This document shows, one piece after another, positions 33,541 through 45,952 of a stretch of 64,000 nucleotides of DNA. Under the pieces are notes generated by a model. The model searched no databases. It had not been told where the DNA came from and worked only from the letters and a program-made list of their open reading frames with translations. This stretch comes from Notospermus geniculatus (taxonomy: Eukaryota > Nemertea > Pilidiophora > Heteronemertea > Lineidae), in the NCBI GenBank assembly GCA_002633025.1, contig NMRB01001000.1, positions 59,546 through 123,545 on the forward strand, written 5' to 3'. The position numbers and the translations under genes were made by a program. Numbering within the stretch: the stretch's first letter is position 1; each line of letters opens with the position of its first letter.

Positions 33541-36138
33541 ACTGGGAATACCGCCAAATGTCAGATTCTCAAAAGCAGTGGAATCCCATGTTGCGCGCTG
33601 AATGAAAAGTGTAACTGACAAAGAGATCGGAGTATCGTCGTCTCAGGAACAGTCCCGAACTAGAAGCCATAGAGAGCAAAGGCTATGGACGGGCGACAGA
33701 TAGGTTGAGACCTTCTTGCCCTGGATAAAAAGAAGCTGGGATATGGGTTCACCACCTTTGTCATGAGCCTTCCAGCAAGTCACGTTGAAAGAACATGCGT
33801 ATCAAATCTCCTGTGCAATATAAAAAAGACTTCGACGTCTCTTCAATGGTTTCAGCAGATCTCCTGAATCCTAACAGATGCTGTGAGCCATCTTTAGATC
33901 CCCTTTCTCACCTTTTTTACGTCAGCCGCTGCCTTGCAGGCGAAGTTTTTCTTTTTCATCGTTTTTTTTGCTTGCCAGCTCTCGTCCTCATCGTACATTC
34001 ATTTCGCCGCAAAACCGATGTTTACTGGCAACGCTGGACATGCTGGAGAAAGCCGCCTCAACAGCATTTTTATGTAGCGCCAAATAACCGGTGACATTGC
34101 ATTTTGCAGAAATATCCCTCTTCAATATATCATACCATTCTCAAGCCAGCGATGATGACAACCCGATACGGCAAAGAAACTTGGCATTCTTTGAACTTGA
34201 AACCGGATACCCCGACAAGAAGAATGAATTAAATGCAATATTGCAATGAAGATTAAATCTTTGACAGGCTCCTCACCCAATCTCCCACTCAAGACGCCGT
34301 TTCTTCACTTCATTTCCGCGATGTAGCACTACAATATTCCCGCAATATCCTTCAAACAGATTACTGAAAATATCATATAACGTGTTCACGTCGTTAAAAG
34401 GGGGTAATTTCAAAGTGCAACTTCTGACGAGTCAAATATGCCCGGTTCATTGAGGTGTCACTGCAGTCAGTTGTGTTGGCAACACCTTTTTGCTTCACGT
34501 CCATAACACAAGGTTAATACACAAGAACCGACGACGGACGAAATATACACGAAACGATATCACATCTTATTTGCTCCATTCGTACAGGCAGGTGTGTTAG
34601 GAAAACCTGTCCTTGTGGGAAATGTCCGGATAACAAAGATTCTGCCATGGAATTGTTTTCTACGGCAATACACTTTAATCTGTCACCAAAAAGTAGCGTC
34701 GGACCTCCTTCAAGAGGATTTCTTTCCTGTTACACTGCCGAAATAGTCCCTCCAACTTACATAGCCCTTCGTCAAAGTTTTCGAATAGATAAAATTTCAA
34801 AAGATGCCATCCATAAGAATTCGTGATACTGTGCGAGACGGTCCCCACGGCAGAACACAAAACGTATTGTGCACGGCGAGGAGATTATATGTACAATGGA
34901 AGGTTGGAAATGAGAAGCCAAGAGGAAGATATTATTCCATTGCACAGACAATGTGCACAATGGTGTCATTTTGCTGTCGGGTGACTTTAATCCTTGTTCA
35001 TTTCCTTTTATTTGTGACTGGTACATCGCATTAATGCGACAAACATGATTGGGACCTGTTGGCAAGGTTCATTTGGTGTTCTAAAAAGTGGTAAGAGACA
35101 AACTGCATCAGTCTCAGAGAATGGCAGTTCCCGTGTGGGGCAAGAAGACGTGTTTACAAAGTTTTTTACCAAAGATACTGATTCGACGCAAAAAGCCCCA
35201 GTTTTTCGCTATCTGCAGCTTCGTAAACATAAAAGACTTCAAAACGGTTTCCACTATACATGTATTCAACCGTATTTTGGGAGATACCACTCCATGCATT
35301 CAATACAATTTCCCGAAAAACGCTGCCAAAAGAACATTAATAAAAGCTTTCACAAGACAGTGATCGAGTTCGACAGGCCTGGCATGTGGTCATCATGGTC
35401 ATCATGCATGGTGCAGAGCATCCGTAATGAAGACATCCGCCGAAATCAAAAGGAAAGCCATCTAGAAAGACAGCGCCAAAGATTTGGTGACATTTAGGAA
35501 TTTATTTTGAGAATTTTCTCGGGCATGGGTCGTAAACATGGAATATCAACACTGACATTTCTTAATAATGTAAAGTAATACGTGTATACGAAACCTACGA
35601 GTAGGCTATAGTTTTAGCATGTCATCAGGAGGGACAACCACGTGTAATGACCCACTGAACCATGCTTAGTACAGAGAGACGATGCAATATCATATCTCCA
35701 GGGATACTTGAAGATCAGAAAGACTGGTTGCGACAATTTGCCCAGAAGAAGTGACTTTCCATAATATGTGTATGTTTTCATATTGCGGATGGCTCCACAT
35801 AAAGCCTTTTTGAGTCATGCCTTCACAAACGGCGACATGATGGCAGAGTCTCAGAGATGCATGAACAATCTTTAAGCCAGAGAATAATTGGTAGGAGATA
35901 GATTGGTACTGGACATGGTCACAGCACGAGCGGCCAGCAATGAATGCAATTAGTTTCAAATGTCATCCTTATGAATCATGGGTCAAGCAAATTACTACTA
36001 TTTGCTACCCGTCGCCATGCGAAGGTTTGGCTGAATGGACCAAACATTCTTCATAAAAGCACTCGACGAAAGTAATTGGCACGTTGCATGATAGATATGT
36101 TGCCTGATGTGAGCAGAAAACTCGCATACAAATGAGAA
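33541..36138. other. No gene recognised
   Basis: Several overlapping frames of up to 150 codons on both strands (for example 35045-35497) lack motifs, splice sites or coding bias, and are taken as chance. Confidence 0.4.
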
Positions 36139-37284
36139 GGTTCAGGCCTGATGTGGACAATGAAGGAGCTATTGCATAAGAGTTATGTCAGAAAGGTTCA
36201 GGCCTGATGTGAACAATAAAGGAACTATTGCATAAGAGTTATGTCATAGAAGGTAGACTTTACAGGCCTGATGTGAACAATAAAGGAACTATTGCATAAG
36301 ACTTATGTCAGAGCGGTCCAGGCCTGATGTGAACAATAAAGGAACAATTGCAGAAGAGTTATGTCAGAGAGGTTCAGGCCTGATGTGAACAATAAAGGAA
36401 CTATTTGCAAAAGAATTATGTCACAGAGACGTTCAGGTCTGATGTGAACAATAAAGGAACTATTGCATAAGAATTATGTCACAGAGAAGTTCAGGCCTGA
36501 TGTGAACAATAAAGGAAGTATTGCAGAAGAGTTATGTCACAGAGAAGTTCAGGCCTGATGTGAACAATAAAGGAAGTATTGCATAAGAGTTATGTCAGAG
36601 AGAAGTTCAGGCCTGATGTGAACAATAAAGGAACTATTGCATAAGAGTTATGTCAGAGAGGTTCAGGCCTGATGTGAACAATAAAGGAACTATTTGCAAA
36701 AGAATTATGTAACAGAGACGTTCAGGTCTGATGTGAAAAATAAAGGAAGTATTGCATAAGAATTATGTCACAGAGAAGTTCAGGCCTGATGTGAACAATA
36801 AAGGAAGTATTGCATAAGAGTTATGTCAGAGAAGGTTCAGGCCTGATGTGGACAATAAAGGTACGTATTGTATAAGAATTATGTCAGAAAGGTTCAGGCC
36901 TGATGTGAACAGTAAAGGAATTGTATAAGAATTATGTCAGAAAGGTTCAGGCCTGATGTGGACAATAAAGGTACGTATTGTATAAGAATTATGTCAGAAA
37001 GGTTCAGGCCTGATGTGAACAATAAAGGAACTATTGTATAAGAATTATGTCAGAAAGGTTCAGGCCTGATGTGAATAATAAAGGAACTATTGTATAAGAA
37101 TTATGTCAGAGAAGGTTCAGGCGTGATGTGAAGAATAAAGGAACTATTGCATAAGAGTTATGTCAGAGAAGGTTCAGGCCTGATGCGAACAATAAAGGAA
37201 CTATTGCATAAGAATTGTGTCAGAGAACGTTCATGCCTGATGTGAAAAATAAAGGAACTGTTGTATAAGAACTTTGTCAAGAAG
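36139..37284. repeat. Minisatellite, about 57-bp unit, 20 copies
   Basis: Consensus unit in order: GGTTCAGGCCTGATGTGAAC, then AATAAAGGAACTATTGCATA, then AGAGTTATGTCAGAGAA. Twenty TGATG(T/C)G units are counted from 36147 to 37235, plus a degenerate unit on each side (near 36105 and 37311). Variants recur in order: the CTATTTGCAAAAGAATTATG plus CAGGTCTGATG unit appears near 36400 and again about 287 bp later (five units). A two-unit block with GTACGTATTGTATAAG is repeated at 36853 and 36958. There is no open frame through the array. Each unit can form a small CAATA/TATTG stem. Confidence 0.95.
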
Positions 37285-39003
37285 GTTCGTGCCCGAGAGA
37301 GTTAAATTCCTGATATGGTCAAGGCTATTGCAATGCCATCCGATCCTCGCATGCACAATCAACAACTCTAATGTGTGAGACTGGCTGTGATAAGCTGGAG
37401 AACCTGATCCCTCATCAATACCACGCTATTTCATTAATCCTTCCTAATGGCTCGCCATTCCGTATGGAATGCTCACAATCTAATCAATGTTTCCACGGTC
37501 TCAGGTTACGCAATATGCTTGTCCAATCGTCTCACCACTCGTCAGGGTCAGATCATCACGTTATTCCCTTTACGACCAGAAAGCCACAAGTTTACCACCA
37601 GAAACTTGTCTGGAAACTGTTATCAAGACGTTAACAACATTTACAACTTTCGACATCCAAAAAATCACATCAGCCGAGCTTCAAACACTGATATCGTGTT
37701 TTATTCACGTGCCTTAAAAGATTTGCGGAGCATACTAAAGAAAATTGGCGATGACATTCAATAAAGCATCGATACAACTGAAAAAGTTTGCAAGTATTCT
37801 ATCGGATGCCAGATTAGGTAAGTCAAAAAAATGCGGCGCATGTTGAGTTGCAGTCGATACGTGACAGGTGAACCTACAGACCAAAACCGTGTAGCTATTG
37901 GCAATCCCAGACCGCTGCTGTCATTGTGAGGAAATGAAAAAGCATCGTCCTCCAGTTTTTCATCGTTACGTGCTAGTGTTTCGGGAGTAAGCTAATACCA
38001 TTATTTTCCCTAGAGAATGCAACAAAAAGGCGAAGCTATCCCTGGTTAAAAACCCTGTCCACATGTGTTCCTAAGATCTATTATTCATGGTAGATTTGGT
38101 TCTCTGGAGAAAAGAATGATACTGTTAACAAAGTTAATGTGGATGGCGTGCTGTCTGGATGCTGATTGGTACAGCGCCTCACGCGGGAATCCTGTTAGGA
38201 ACGACGGCTAGCTTTGAAGCGATAATGGTGCTTGGAGAGACGTGTAATGGTAAGCTGATTTTAGCAGACAGTTCGTGTCACTTAGCCACAGATACATAAT
38301 CAGAGAAAGAAACAGTTTGTAGCCAGGTATTGTATGGAAGAGCGCTCGAGGTTGGCAGGAGAGGATGGTTTTCCAGCGAAGAGGTTGGTGTCGCTGGTAT
38401 CGCCAAAGAGGAGAATGAGAAACAAGTCATCCTGAGGTAATCAGCTGTTCTCTGACGAGGGAGCGTAGCGCTTAGAACCACGCCGGGGATGACTACCCAT
38501 GGGCTGTGAGGTAGAGGTGATTCTGCTGCTATTAGCGTGCCCTTGTCGGATAAGTTGAGACAGTAGAGACGTACTGTTTCAAATAACTTCGTTGTCAATG
38601 GGGCAAATTCCCCGTCTTGGCTTTGACGTCAGCATCCTTTTGGTACTCTCCTTTAAACGTAGGCTCAGTGATGACGGGATTAAGTCTGCATTTGAAGCAG
38701 CATTTTACTGTACAAGCGTTGCCCAAGTCCATGCAGGCAAATTCGACATTGGGCCAGCTTCTTTGAACGACCACGACCGTGCGAGGAAGTCTTCAATTCT
38801 TATAACTTGGGAAGAGATTTCTAACCAACCCACGTCGCTTTGTTAGCAGGGAAAGCAACGAGTGATAGGCGATATTGGAAAGCAATCTCTCTCATGGAAA
38901 TCCATCTCCTAATGTGAAACCAGCGCTAAGCATTCCTGTGATTATATGCAAATTGGCAGCACGATCGTGTCTCTGGGGAACATCTTCCCCACTATCAAAA
39001 GAN
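37285..39003. other. No gene recognised
   Basis: Short frames only. A single N at 39003 marks a contig join beside a tandem repeat. Confidence 0.45.
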
Positions 39004-39172
39004 GATGAGGTGAACAGCGAATGAAAAGGAAATGGTACCGAGCTTCCCTTGTTGCAGAAGGTGAGATGGGGATGAGATGAACAGCAAATGGAAAGGAAAT
39101 GGTACCGAGCTTCCCTTGTTGCAGAAGGTGAGATGGGGATGAGATGAACAGCAAATGAAAAGAAAATGGGCC
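39004..39172. repeat. 67-bp tandem repeat, about 2.5 copies
   Basis: Units start GATGAGGTGAACAGCG (39004), GATGAGATGAACAGCA (39071) and GATGAGATGAACAGCA (39138). Each full unit contains GGTACCGAGCTTCCCTTGTT. The single N just before the first unit suggests the true copy number is unknown. Confidence 0.9.
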
Positions 39173-40052
39173 ATGGCCATTTCGCCAACTCGTCAATTCG
39201 CCACCTTTTGTCATAACCCGAAATAGCCGAGTTTGTAAACGACGTGACGGTTACTGAAATATTATGGCTTCATCAGTGTTGAAACTTGGTTTGGTTAATC
39301 TGCGTGTGTCAGTCAAATCCGACTGAAACTGTCATTTAAAAGGCACATGCGGTGTCTATTTTCCAGGATTCGGTGACCTTGTTGATCTCGGGCTGAGGTT
39401 ACGCGCGGCGTGTGTCGGAAATGCCAATTTTATAACGTCTACCTTACAGACGATTGAGAAGAATGATGTTCACACAAGTCAAAGCTGACAAGAAACGATG
39501 TTTTGAGTTCAGGTAACCGCATAACAGGTATCGGGTGATTCATATCACCTGAAGCTGGTTGACTACCTGGAGAGGAAGTGTTTTCTGTTTTGTAACTGTC
39601 GTGTAAAATGTAGAGCAGATCTTTGTTTGGAGACGTGTTAGAAAGCAAACTACAGTATGTGTCATAAATAACGACGTTTGATGAATTGGCTGCTCTTTTT
39701 TGTCAAAAAAAAGAAAGGAAAAAATATCGCAAGCCAACAGGATGAGAAGAAATCTCCAGATGTTGAACGGATCGTGTGTAAAATAGCTTTGGTATTTATT
39801 ACCGTAGCATCTTGGCAAGGAATGGTTTAGAACTGTGGTAGGCTTATTGCAAAGATCAAGCATTTTCTGCCCAGGCACGGCAGTTTGTGCTTTCAACGTG
39901 ATGACTGGCTGTAAAAAAAATTCAATCACCAATGCTTGGCCTGACATGCCTGAGGTTCTGCGTCCGTTCTCGGGCAAGAAGCGCGAAGTGAGGAAGTTGA
40001 TGAGGCGGGGTTGAGGAAATCCCGAATGTCTTCTGAATAGATCACTTGTAAG

Positions 40053-40151
40053 TAAGGTCAGTGTCCTCTTTATATATGTAGATCATTCACCGAGGACATG
40101 ACCTACAATATAAATTACATTGTAGGTCATGTCCTCGGTGACTGACCTTAT
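40053..40151. repeat. Hairpin with 23-bp perfect stem
   Basis: TCACCGAGGACATGACCTAC plus AAT (40087-40109) is exactly inverted at 40119-40141, with a 9-base loop. Outside it, TAAGGTCAG (40053) is inverted at CTGACCTTA (40142-40150), with about 24 extra bases in the left arm. This looks like a foldback element with an insertion in one arm. The perfect stem is unlike a typical microRNA precursor. Confidence 0.85.
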
Positions 40152-41114
40152 AGAGGGCTAACCTGGCAGCTAGTGCCGAGGACCAATTACAAGCCTTATT
40201 AATGTGAAACCATGAAAATGCTTGTTCAGCACTCAGCAGGTCGACAACAAAATAATCTGATTGAAGATACAGCAGCTGTTGCTAGCAGCTAAAACAGGAA
40301 GTAGAAAATGCACTGAAATTTAACACTAATTGTTAAGTGGAAGTAGAGGCTGTTGAAATGGATCACTTACATATAAATTACAAAGAAGGACATTCAACAC
40401 CATTTACGTTTTTATGGCTTCAGAACTGGAATTACATGTACACTTTTTTTGATGGATGAGCCAGGATGTAAGATCGTTCGCTACAGCATCACACTACACA
40501 GGCATGACAGGCATAGCCAGTCACCAGCATATCGAAAGGAACGGAAACCTCGGGCAGTAGCGCCCTCGGAATGCAGCGGCGAAGACGTGAACCAATCTAC
40601 TCAGCGGACACGTCAAATGAATATTCTAATGGTGAGAAAGCCTTTCTCAGTTGTGACCTTGACCTTCGATTCCATAGCAAGAGGATCAAGGAAAATATCG
40701 TATTTTGCATTTTCTGCCATCAAATCGGAAAAGAAAGCCAAACCAACATGACGTTAACCGACAGATTCACTGAGGCAGAAGACAAAGCCATATTCAATTG
40801 AAAACTAAACCGATCTTGCGAGAGGTTTAATTTGAAGCAGAAGAAGTGAAACACAAATCAAACCAATGCAAACAGAACGATATCAGACAAGCTGGGCCAC
40901 TAATGAGGAAAGGCTTTTAAACTAATTAAGAGGATGTTTTAATTATTTTAAAGCTCTGGTTTAACAGCGAAGCAAGACATTTAGACAGTAAACAACACTT
41001 CTGCTACAATAACATTGTTAGCAGTTCTTTTCGAAGGTTTGAGTTACTAATCAAGATTTAATAACAGTGCTGCTGTGATCTGTCATGTCTGTGCATGTTG
41101 TCAAGCACTTACTT
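40152..41114. other. No gene recognised
   Basis: Short frames only; AT-rich and repeat-poor. Confidence 0.45.
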
Positions 41115-41748
41115 TATCTATTGCAATGTACAGCAAGAATAAGCCGGGAATTCGAAATAGATCGTACGACTACCGATGAACTACCACAGATTAAATTCAG
41201 TATCCTCGATGACATTGTATTTGTATCTTTCCATCAGGGTCGAAGCCAAAGCATTGGCCCTGGCAAGTATGGAACAGGGAGGCCATCACAAGCTACTCAT
41301 TTGGATGGGGTCTTTTACTTGCCCTTGGTGACAAGGCACCAAAGTTTACTGTCGGACGGACGTGAAGAGCCAGGAAAGATTAATCCCACATGGCCCGGGC
41401 TGAATTCGAACCCGAGGCCTGCCGCTTGCTAAGGACAGTAAGGTGACGTGATAACCACTCGGCTATCGGGGCTCCTCAGTATCTTCGATAAAGGCATACA
41501 TAGTGCCAGAGGTTTGGACGGAATGAAAGTTCTCTCGTTTGTTCATGTGCTGGCCATCCGTTGGCGTTGCTGCCGTGGAAATTTCAGCATTCTCCCTTGG
41601 TTTGATAAGAATTTACGTTGATATGCATCACCCATTTCACCGGTCAAATAAAGGTGTGCCATATCACCTTTTTATTTCAAGTCCACGGCGGCCACTGTAC
41701 AAAGCCCATGCGCCTTTGTAATTTCTTGACATTTCCATGGCAGCCAGA
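41115..41748. repeat. Copy 1 of a 0.63-kb direct duplication joined by one N
   Basis: Starts TATCTATTGCAATGTACA and ends CATGGCAGCCAGA. It is repeated directly after the N at 41749, with few differences. A frame coding MFMCWPSVGVAAVEISAFSL occurs in both copies but has no homology signal. Confidence 0.9.
41221..41474 (-). mobile_element. tRNA-SINE family A, full-length copy
   Basis: The minus strand reads a tRNA-like head (GCCCCGATAGCCGAGTGGTT, then TTAGCAAGCGGCAGGCCTCG and GGTTCGAATTCAGCC), then a body of about 180 bp ending CCCTGATGGAAAGATACAA. The anticodon-loop position reads TTAGCAA. This copy has about 10 extra bases in the anticodon region compared with the next copy. Confidence 0.8.
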
Positions 41749-41749
41749 N
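41749..41749. other. Single-base gap at a duplication join
   Basis: A lone N exactly between the two copies of the 0.63-kb block. Confidence 0.97.
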
Positions 41750-42396
41750 TATCTATTGCAATGTACAACATGAATAGGCCGGGAATTCGAAATAGATCGT
41801 AAGACTACCGATGAACTACCACAGATTAAATTCAGTATCCTCGATGACATTGTATTTGTATCTTTCCATCAGGGTCGAAGCCAAAGCATTGGCCCTGGCA
41901 AGTATGGAACAGGGAGGCCATCACAAGCTACTCACTTGGATGGGGTCTTTTACTTGCCCTTGGTGACAAGGCACCAAAGTTTTGGTGACAAGGCACCAAA
42001 GTTTACTGTCGGACGGACGTGAAGAGCCAGGAAAGATTAATCCCACATGGCCCGGGCTGAATTCGAACCCGAGGCCTGCCGCTTGCTAAGCTGACGTGGT
42101 AACCACTCGGCTATCGGGACTCCTCAGTATCTTCGATAAAGACATACATAGTGCCAGAGGTTTGGACGGAATGAAAGTCCTCTCGTTTGTTCATGTGCTG
42201 GCCATCCGTTGGCGTTGCTGCCGTGGAAATTTCAGCATTCTCCCTTGGTTTGATAAGAATTTACGTTGATATGCATCACCCATTTCACCGGTCAAATAAA
42301 GGTGTGCCATATCACATTTTTATTTCAAGTCCACGGCGGCCACTGTACAAAGCCCATGCGCCTTTGTAATTTCTTGACATTTCCATGGCAGCCAGA
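41750..42396. repeat. Copy 2 of the 0.63-kb direct duplication
   Basis: Same as 41115-41748. It differs by an internal 20-bp tandem duplication (GGTGACAAGGCACCAAAGTT twice, near 41960-42003) and loss of about 10 bases in the SINE head. Confidence 0.9.
41856..42123 (-). mobile_element. tRNA-SINE family A, copy in the duplicate block
   Basis: Same element as at 41221-41474 and probably the same genomic locus. The head is closer to the consensus (CTTAGCAAGCGGCAGG on the minus strand). Confidence 0.8.
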
Positions 42397-42857
42397 AAAA
42401 TGACTGTAGCGCAAACGATTGGTGCGAACAGAAAGGCATGATGGCCTGAAGGCTTCCTGTGACACTCACATTTTGTGGGAACAATGCATTATCGTTGTGA
42501 CTCTTGGAAGCTCCTGTTTTAATTCGCCCCTGTCATTCACGCCTTTGAACGTGGAACACCGACAACCGCCACGCGGACATCCGTCAGTGACACGGCGCGA
42601 AAATGCGATGTCCGCTTTCCTCGCGGTTTCCCCTCATCCGATGTCACCCATCATGACTCATCATTCAGCTACCTTTTAAATTCGCTCGAGTGTCGTCCCA
42701 CATCATCATCTTGTTAAATACCTTATGCTGGATTCTTTGGAGTGCCACTTCTCATCAGCAACCACCACTCGCCTCACATAACTGAACAGCTTTGAAACGC
42801 AATTTAAACATGGCGATGGCTTTTGTTAGGAGCGCAGGGACCATTACGCGGCAGGAG

Positions 42858-43050
42858 TAGTGTATGGGGCGCCATTTGTTTCAAACAAAATCCATTCAAA
42901 AAAAGCAGTATAAAATTCCGTAGTGCATGGGGCGCCATTTGTTTCAAACAAAATCTGCTCACAATAAAGCAGTATAAAATTCCATTGTTTATGGGGCGCC
43001 ATCTGTTTCAAACAAAATTTCTTCAAACAAAAGCAGTATAAAATTTCCAT
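42858..43050. repeat. 63-bp tandem repeat, three copies
   Basis: Each unit has ATGGGGCGCCAT(T/C)TGTTTC, then AAACAAAAT, then AGCAGTATAAAATT. Units start near 42862, 42925 and 42988. They begin after GGACCATTACGCGGCAGGAG and stop at TTTCCATAGG. GTTTCAAAC inside is nearly self-complementary. A frame coding GAICFKQN repeats but ends at once on both sides. Confidence 0.9.
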
Positions 43051-43970
43051 AGGTTTGTTGATGTGAGATTTTTCCGAACATGTACAGAAAGAAATGGCTT
43101 TTTAATTTTGGCCATCTACATGTACATGTGCATGTAAGCTTGTGAGGCGCGGGGCACGCCCAAATGAAGTTCCTAATTCAGCCATCATGTAACCATTCTT
43201 AACATTTCTTCGGGTTGGATGTTGCAACGATATACATGTAGCTATAAATGATCCCGGGCTGTTTCTACGAATTTTAACTGGGGTTTGGATTTTGCCCCAA
43301 TCTACAATTCGGAAGAAGGGTATCAAGTTTTTAATTCAATTCAAAGATGGATAAGTAACCATACAGGGTTTCAGATTCAATCGACACCTGTTTGGTCTCT
43401 GATCAAGGGAGGCTGGCAAACTGTCGGTCGGCAATTGGCTAAATACAAAGAATGAAAAAGGTCAGCAGACAGCTAACGTGTCAAAGAGGCGTATATAGCT
43501 TTCTATAGGTAAGACCAAAGAACAAACTGAGCCTCTTGGGCATGCAGGTAACCGAGTAGAAATCATCAAGCAAGTGGACACGTTCCGTAGCCATGATTAC
43601 TTTGATCTGAGAATACCGTTACCTCCAGCTACACATCCTAATGCTGAAAATAAGCAGTTTTACAAAACGTTAGCGACAGAAAAAGGTTGCTGCGTCTGAC
43701 CGCAGGCGGCTTAGAGATACCGAAGAATGACTCAATCGTGAACTCTGATAGCACTACTGTCCACAGCAGAAAGATGATACGCCAGTACTTTATGGTAAGA
43801 CTGTGGCCGAAAGGGTATTATGTGACGGATTGTCGTCCTTGTTTTAAGATGGAAGGGCGGAGGAATAGTGTAAGGTTGTACTGAGTGAGAGCATAGGTTT
43901 CCATCATTCATCATCAAGTGATTGGTGCATGATACTCAAATAACAGTTGCATAGTATTATGCTATACATG

Positions 43971-44143
43971 TATTTTCCATCGGTCTTTTTCTTGCCCCGT
44001 TGCAAAGCTACAAGGTACAAGGGACCACGCTTTCTGTATTGAAGACGGACGTGAAAAGCCATAAGCCATGACCTGGGCTGGATTCGAACCCGGGACCTGC
44101 CGCTTGCTAAGCGGACGTGATAACCACTGGGCTATCAGGACTC
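43971..44143 (-). mobile_element. tRNA-SINE family A, internally deleted copy
   Basis: Minus strand: GAGTCCTGATAGCCCAGTGG, TTATCACGTCCGCTTAGCAA and GCGGCAGGTCCCGGGTTCGA form the best-preserved tRNA head of the family, with A and B boxes. The body is shortened (GCAACGGGGCAAGAAAAAGA, then directly CCGATGGAAAATAC). Confidence 0.8.
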
Positions 44144-45952
44144 TTCGATATACACGTTAGCTGTACACGTTGAATGGGAAAGCTTTCTACCAAGTTCGCT
44201 CATTAAGACGTATAATTAACAGTATATAAGTGTAAACAGATAGATTTGTGACTAAGGTGCATGAGTAACTAGTCTTAATGTTTTGAAAAATGATCCGTAT
44301 AGAATGTCCACCTCATCCATCGCACGGTATGCACCATAATAAATCCAGACACCAATGAATCGTGCCGAGTTTGCCATCTGCGGTCCTGTCATTTGGAAAC
44401 TCCCTACGGACCAATGGCGTCCGCTTTCAAGTGGAAACAGGTGCAAGAAATTGATGGAACTGCCTTTTAATTATTTTAACTTAGTAAACGCCAGCCTCAG
44501 GGAATTTCGGTATCAGATGCAGGAGAGTGTCTCATCAAACATGTCAAGGGAAGTCAGTTTTTGTCAGAAAAGCTCCTAGCTTACGTTTATCTCTATACGA
44601 TTATTCTTCCCTTCTTTGGGGGTTGTCAAGACTGGAATTCTCTCAGAGATCTTACTACGAGTAGTACAAGTTGGTTACTGAACGGCAGGACAGGTTCCCA
44701 TTCCCCTGGCAGATCTAAGATTCAACTTGCTGCACGGTGACGTTGATGGTTTCCACACAGATGTAGGCAGCGGTACATGGCAGCAAAACAGAACATTTCA
44801 CAGACAATTCCCCCGTTACGTGACCACGATTACTCACACCGACTCCAGACAAAATCCCCCAAGTAAGATTCTAAGTCGGAACATACATCAATGTCTTCTG
44901 CCAAAGATACTGGTCACAGTCACGATTTCCTTGGTAATTACTCCGCTCACTTCCTTTGTTTTATCTCTCATTATTAGGCTGGAGATGGACATAGGATGAG
45001 GCAGGCCGATGACCAGAGCTAATTACATCTCTATTACTTTCTGCCCAAGCTCATGCCACGCCGACCGTACATCATTAAGCATTTATTCTGATGTCGTCGA
45101 CCAGTGAAAGCCCTGGGTTTGTTCCATGATCACCACCACTTTATCCCATAGATCACCACGCTGAGCGATTTTTTTCTCTTACAGGCGTCAAGTCTTCAAT
45201 ACTCTTCCTCCAAATGGCACCCTGGTTGCCAATATCTTATTACCAATACGTCTTTTGGCTGATGAAGAGAGCACTAGCGGTTATTTTGTGAGGAACATTG
45301 GTGCAGAACGGTCTAGTAGGAGAGACAATGGAACACTTGCTTTACATCCTTTTATCTTTTTTTAGTCACTAACCATCTGTCATATGCAAAAGGAATCAAA
45401 ATTTGGAACTAATGGAATCGGTAATATGACCAGCAGGCGATGGTGTATCAAAGTGTTCCCAGGTGTCGTCACTGGTACCAAACGTGCTAAGATGCTGCAA
45501 ATTAAGTTCCTGTGTGCGAGGTTGGTTAATCAAGCTGTTCAACCCCTAATTGCCCATCCATAAATTGTCAACACAGCACATCAAAGTGTTTAATTTCTGG
45601 TAATTAGATTGTATTGAAGAAGGCATTTGTTCAAAATGTGTGTGCACTGAGGACCCCTGCACAGAGAAAGGCAGTTACCTTAAGGCAAAGCTCTTGATAG
45701 AGGAATCCGCGCACACGTTTGAGAGGAAGATTTTCCTTTGCGTGCTGGGCGACGCGAGTCCCCGCGGCCAACCTAACCCCCGTGGCCTCTTTAGAGATCC
45801 TTCCGTGGCATCAGTGGCTTTGTATCGGCAGCTGGTAATGGCATACTAAAGCCCTGTCGTGGGTAGTTTGCGTCACACCCAGTTGTACTCTTACGAGAGA
45901 GTACGCGCCGAGAGCAACGTGCTCTTTGACCAGCCATCATACGGTACATTCT
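44144..45952. other. No gene recognised
   Basis: Short frames only, none with splice or motif support. Confidence 0.45.

Noticed and set aside
35045-35497. 150-codon plus-strand frame
   Set aside because: Two other frames overlap it, composition is not protein-like, and no domain is seen.
36139-37284. CRISPR array
   Set aside because: The whole 57-bp unit is repeated without unique spacers, and the context is eukaryotic.
40087-40141. microRNA precursor
   Set aside because: A 23-bp perfect stem with outer arms offset by an insertion is more like a foldback transposon.
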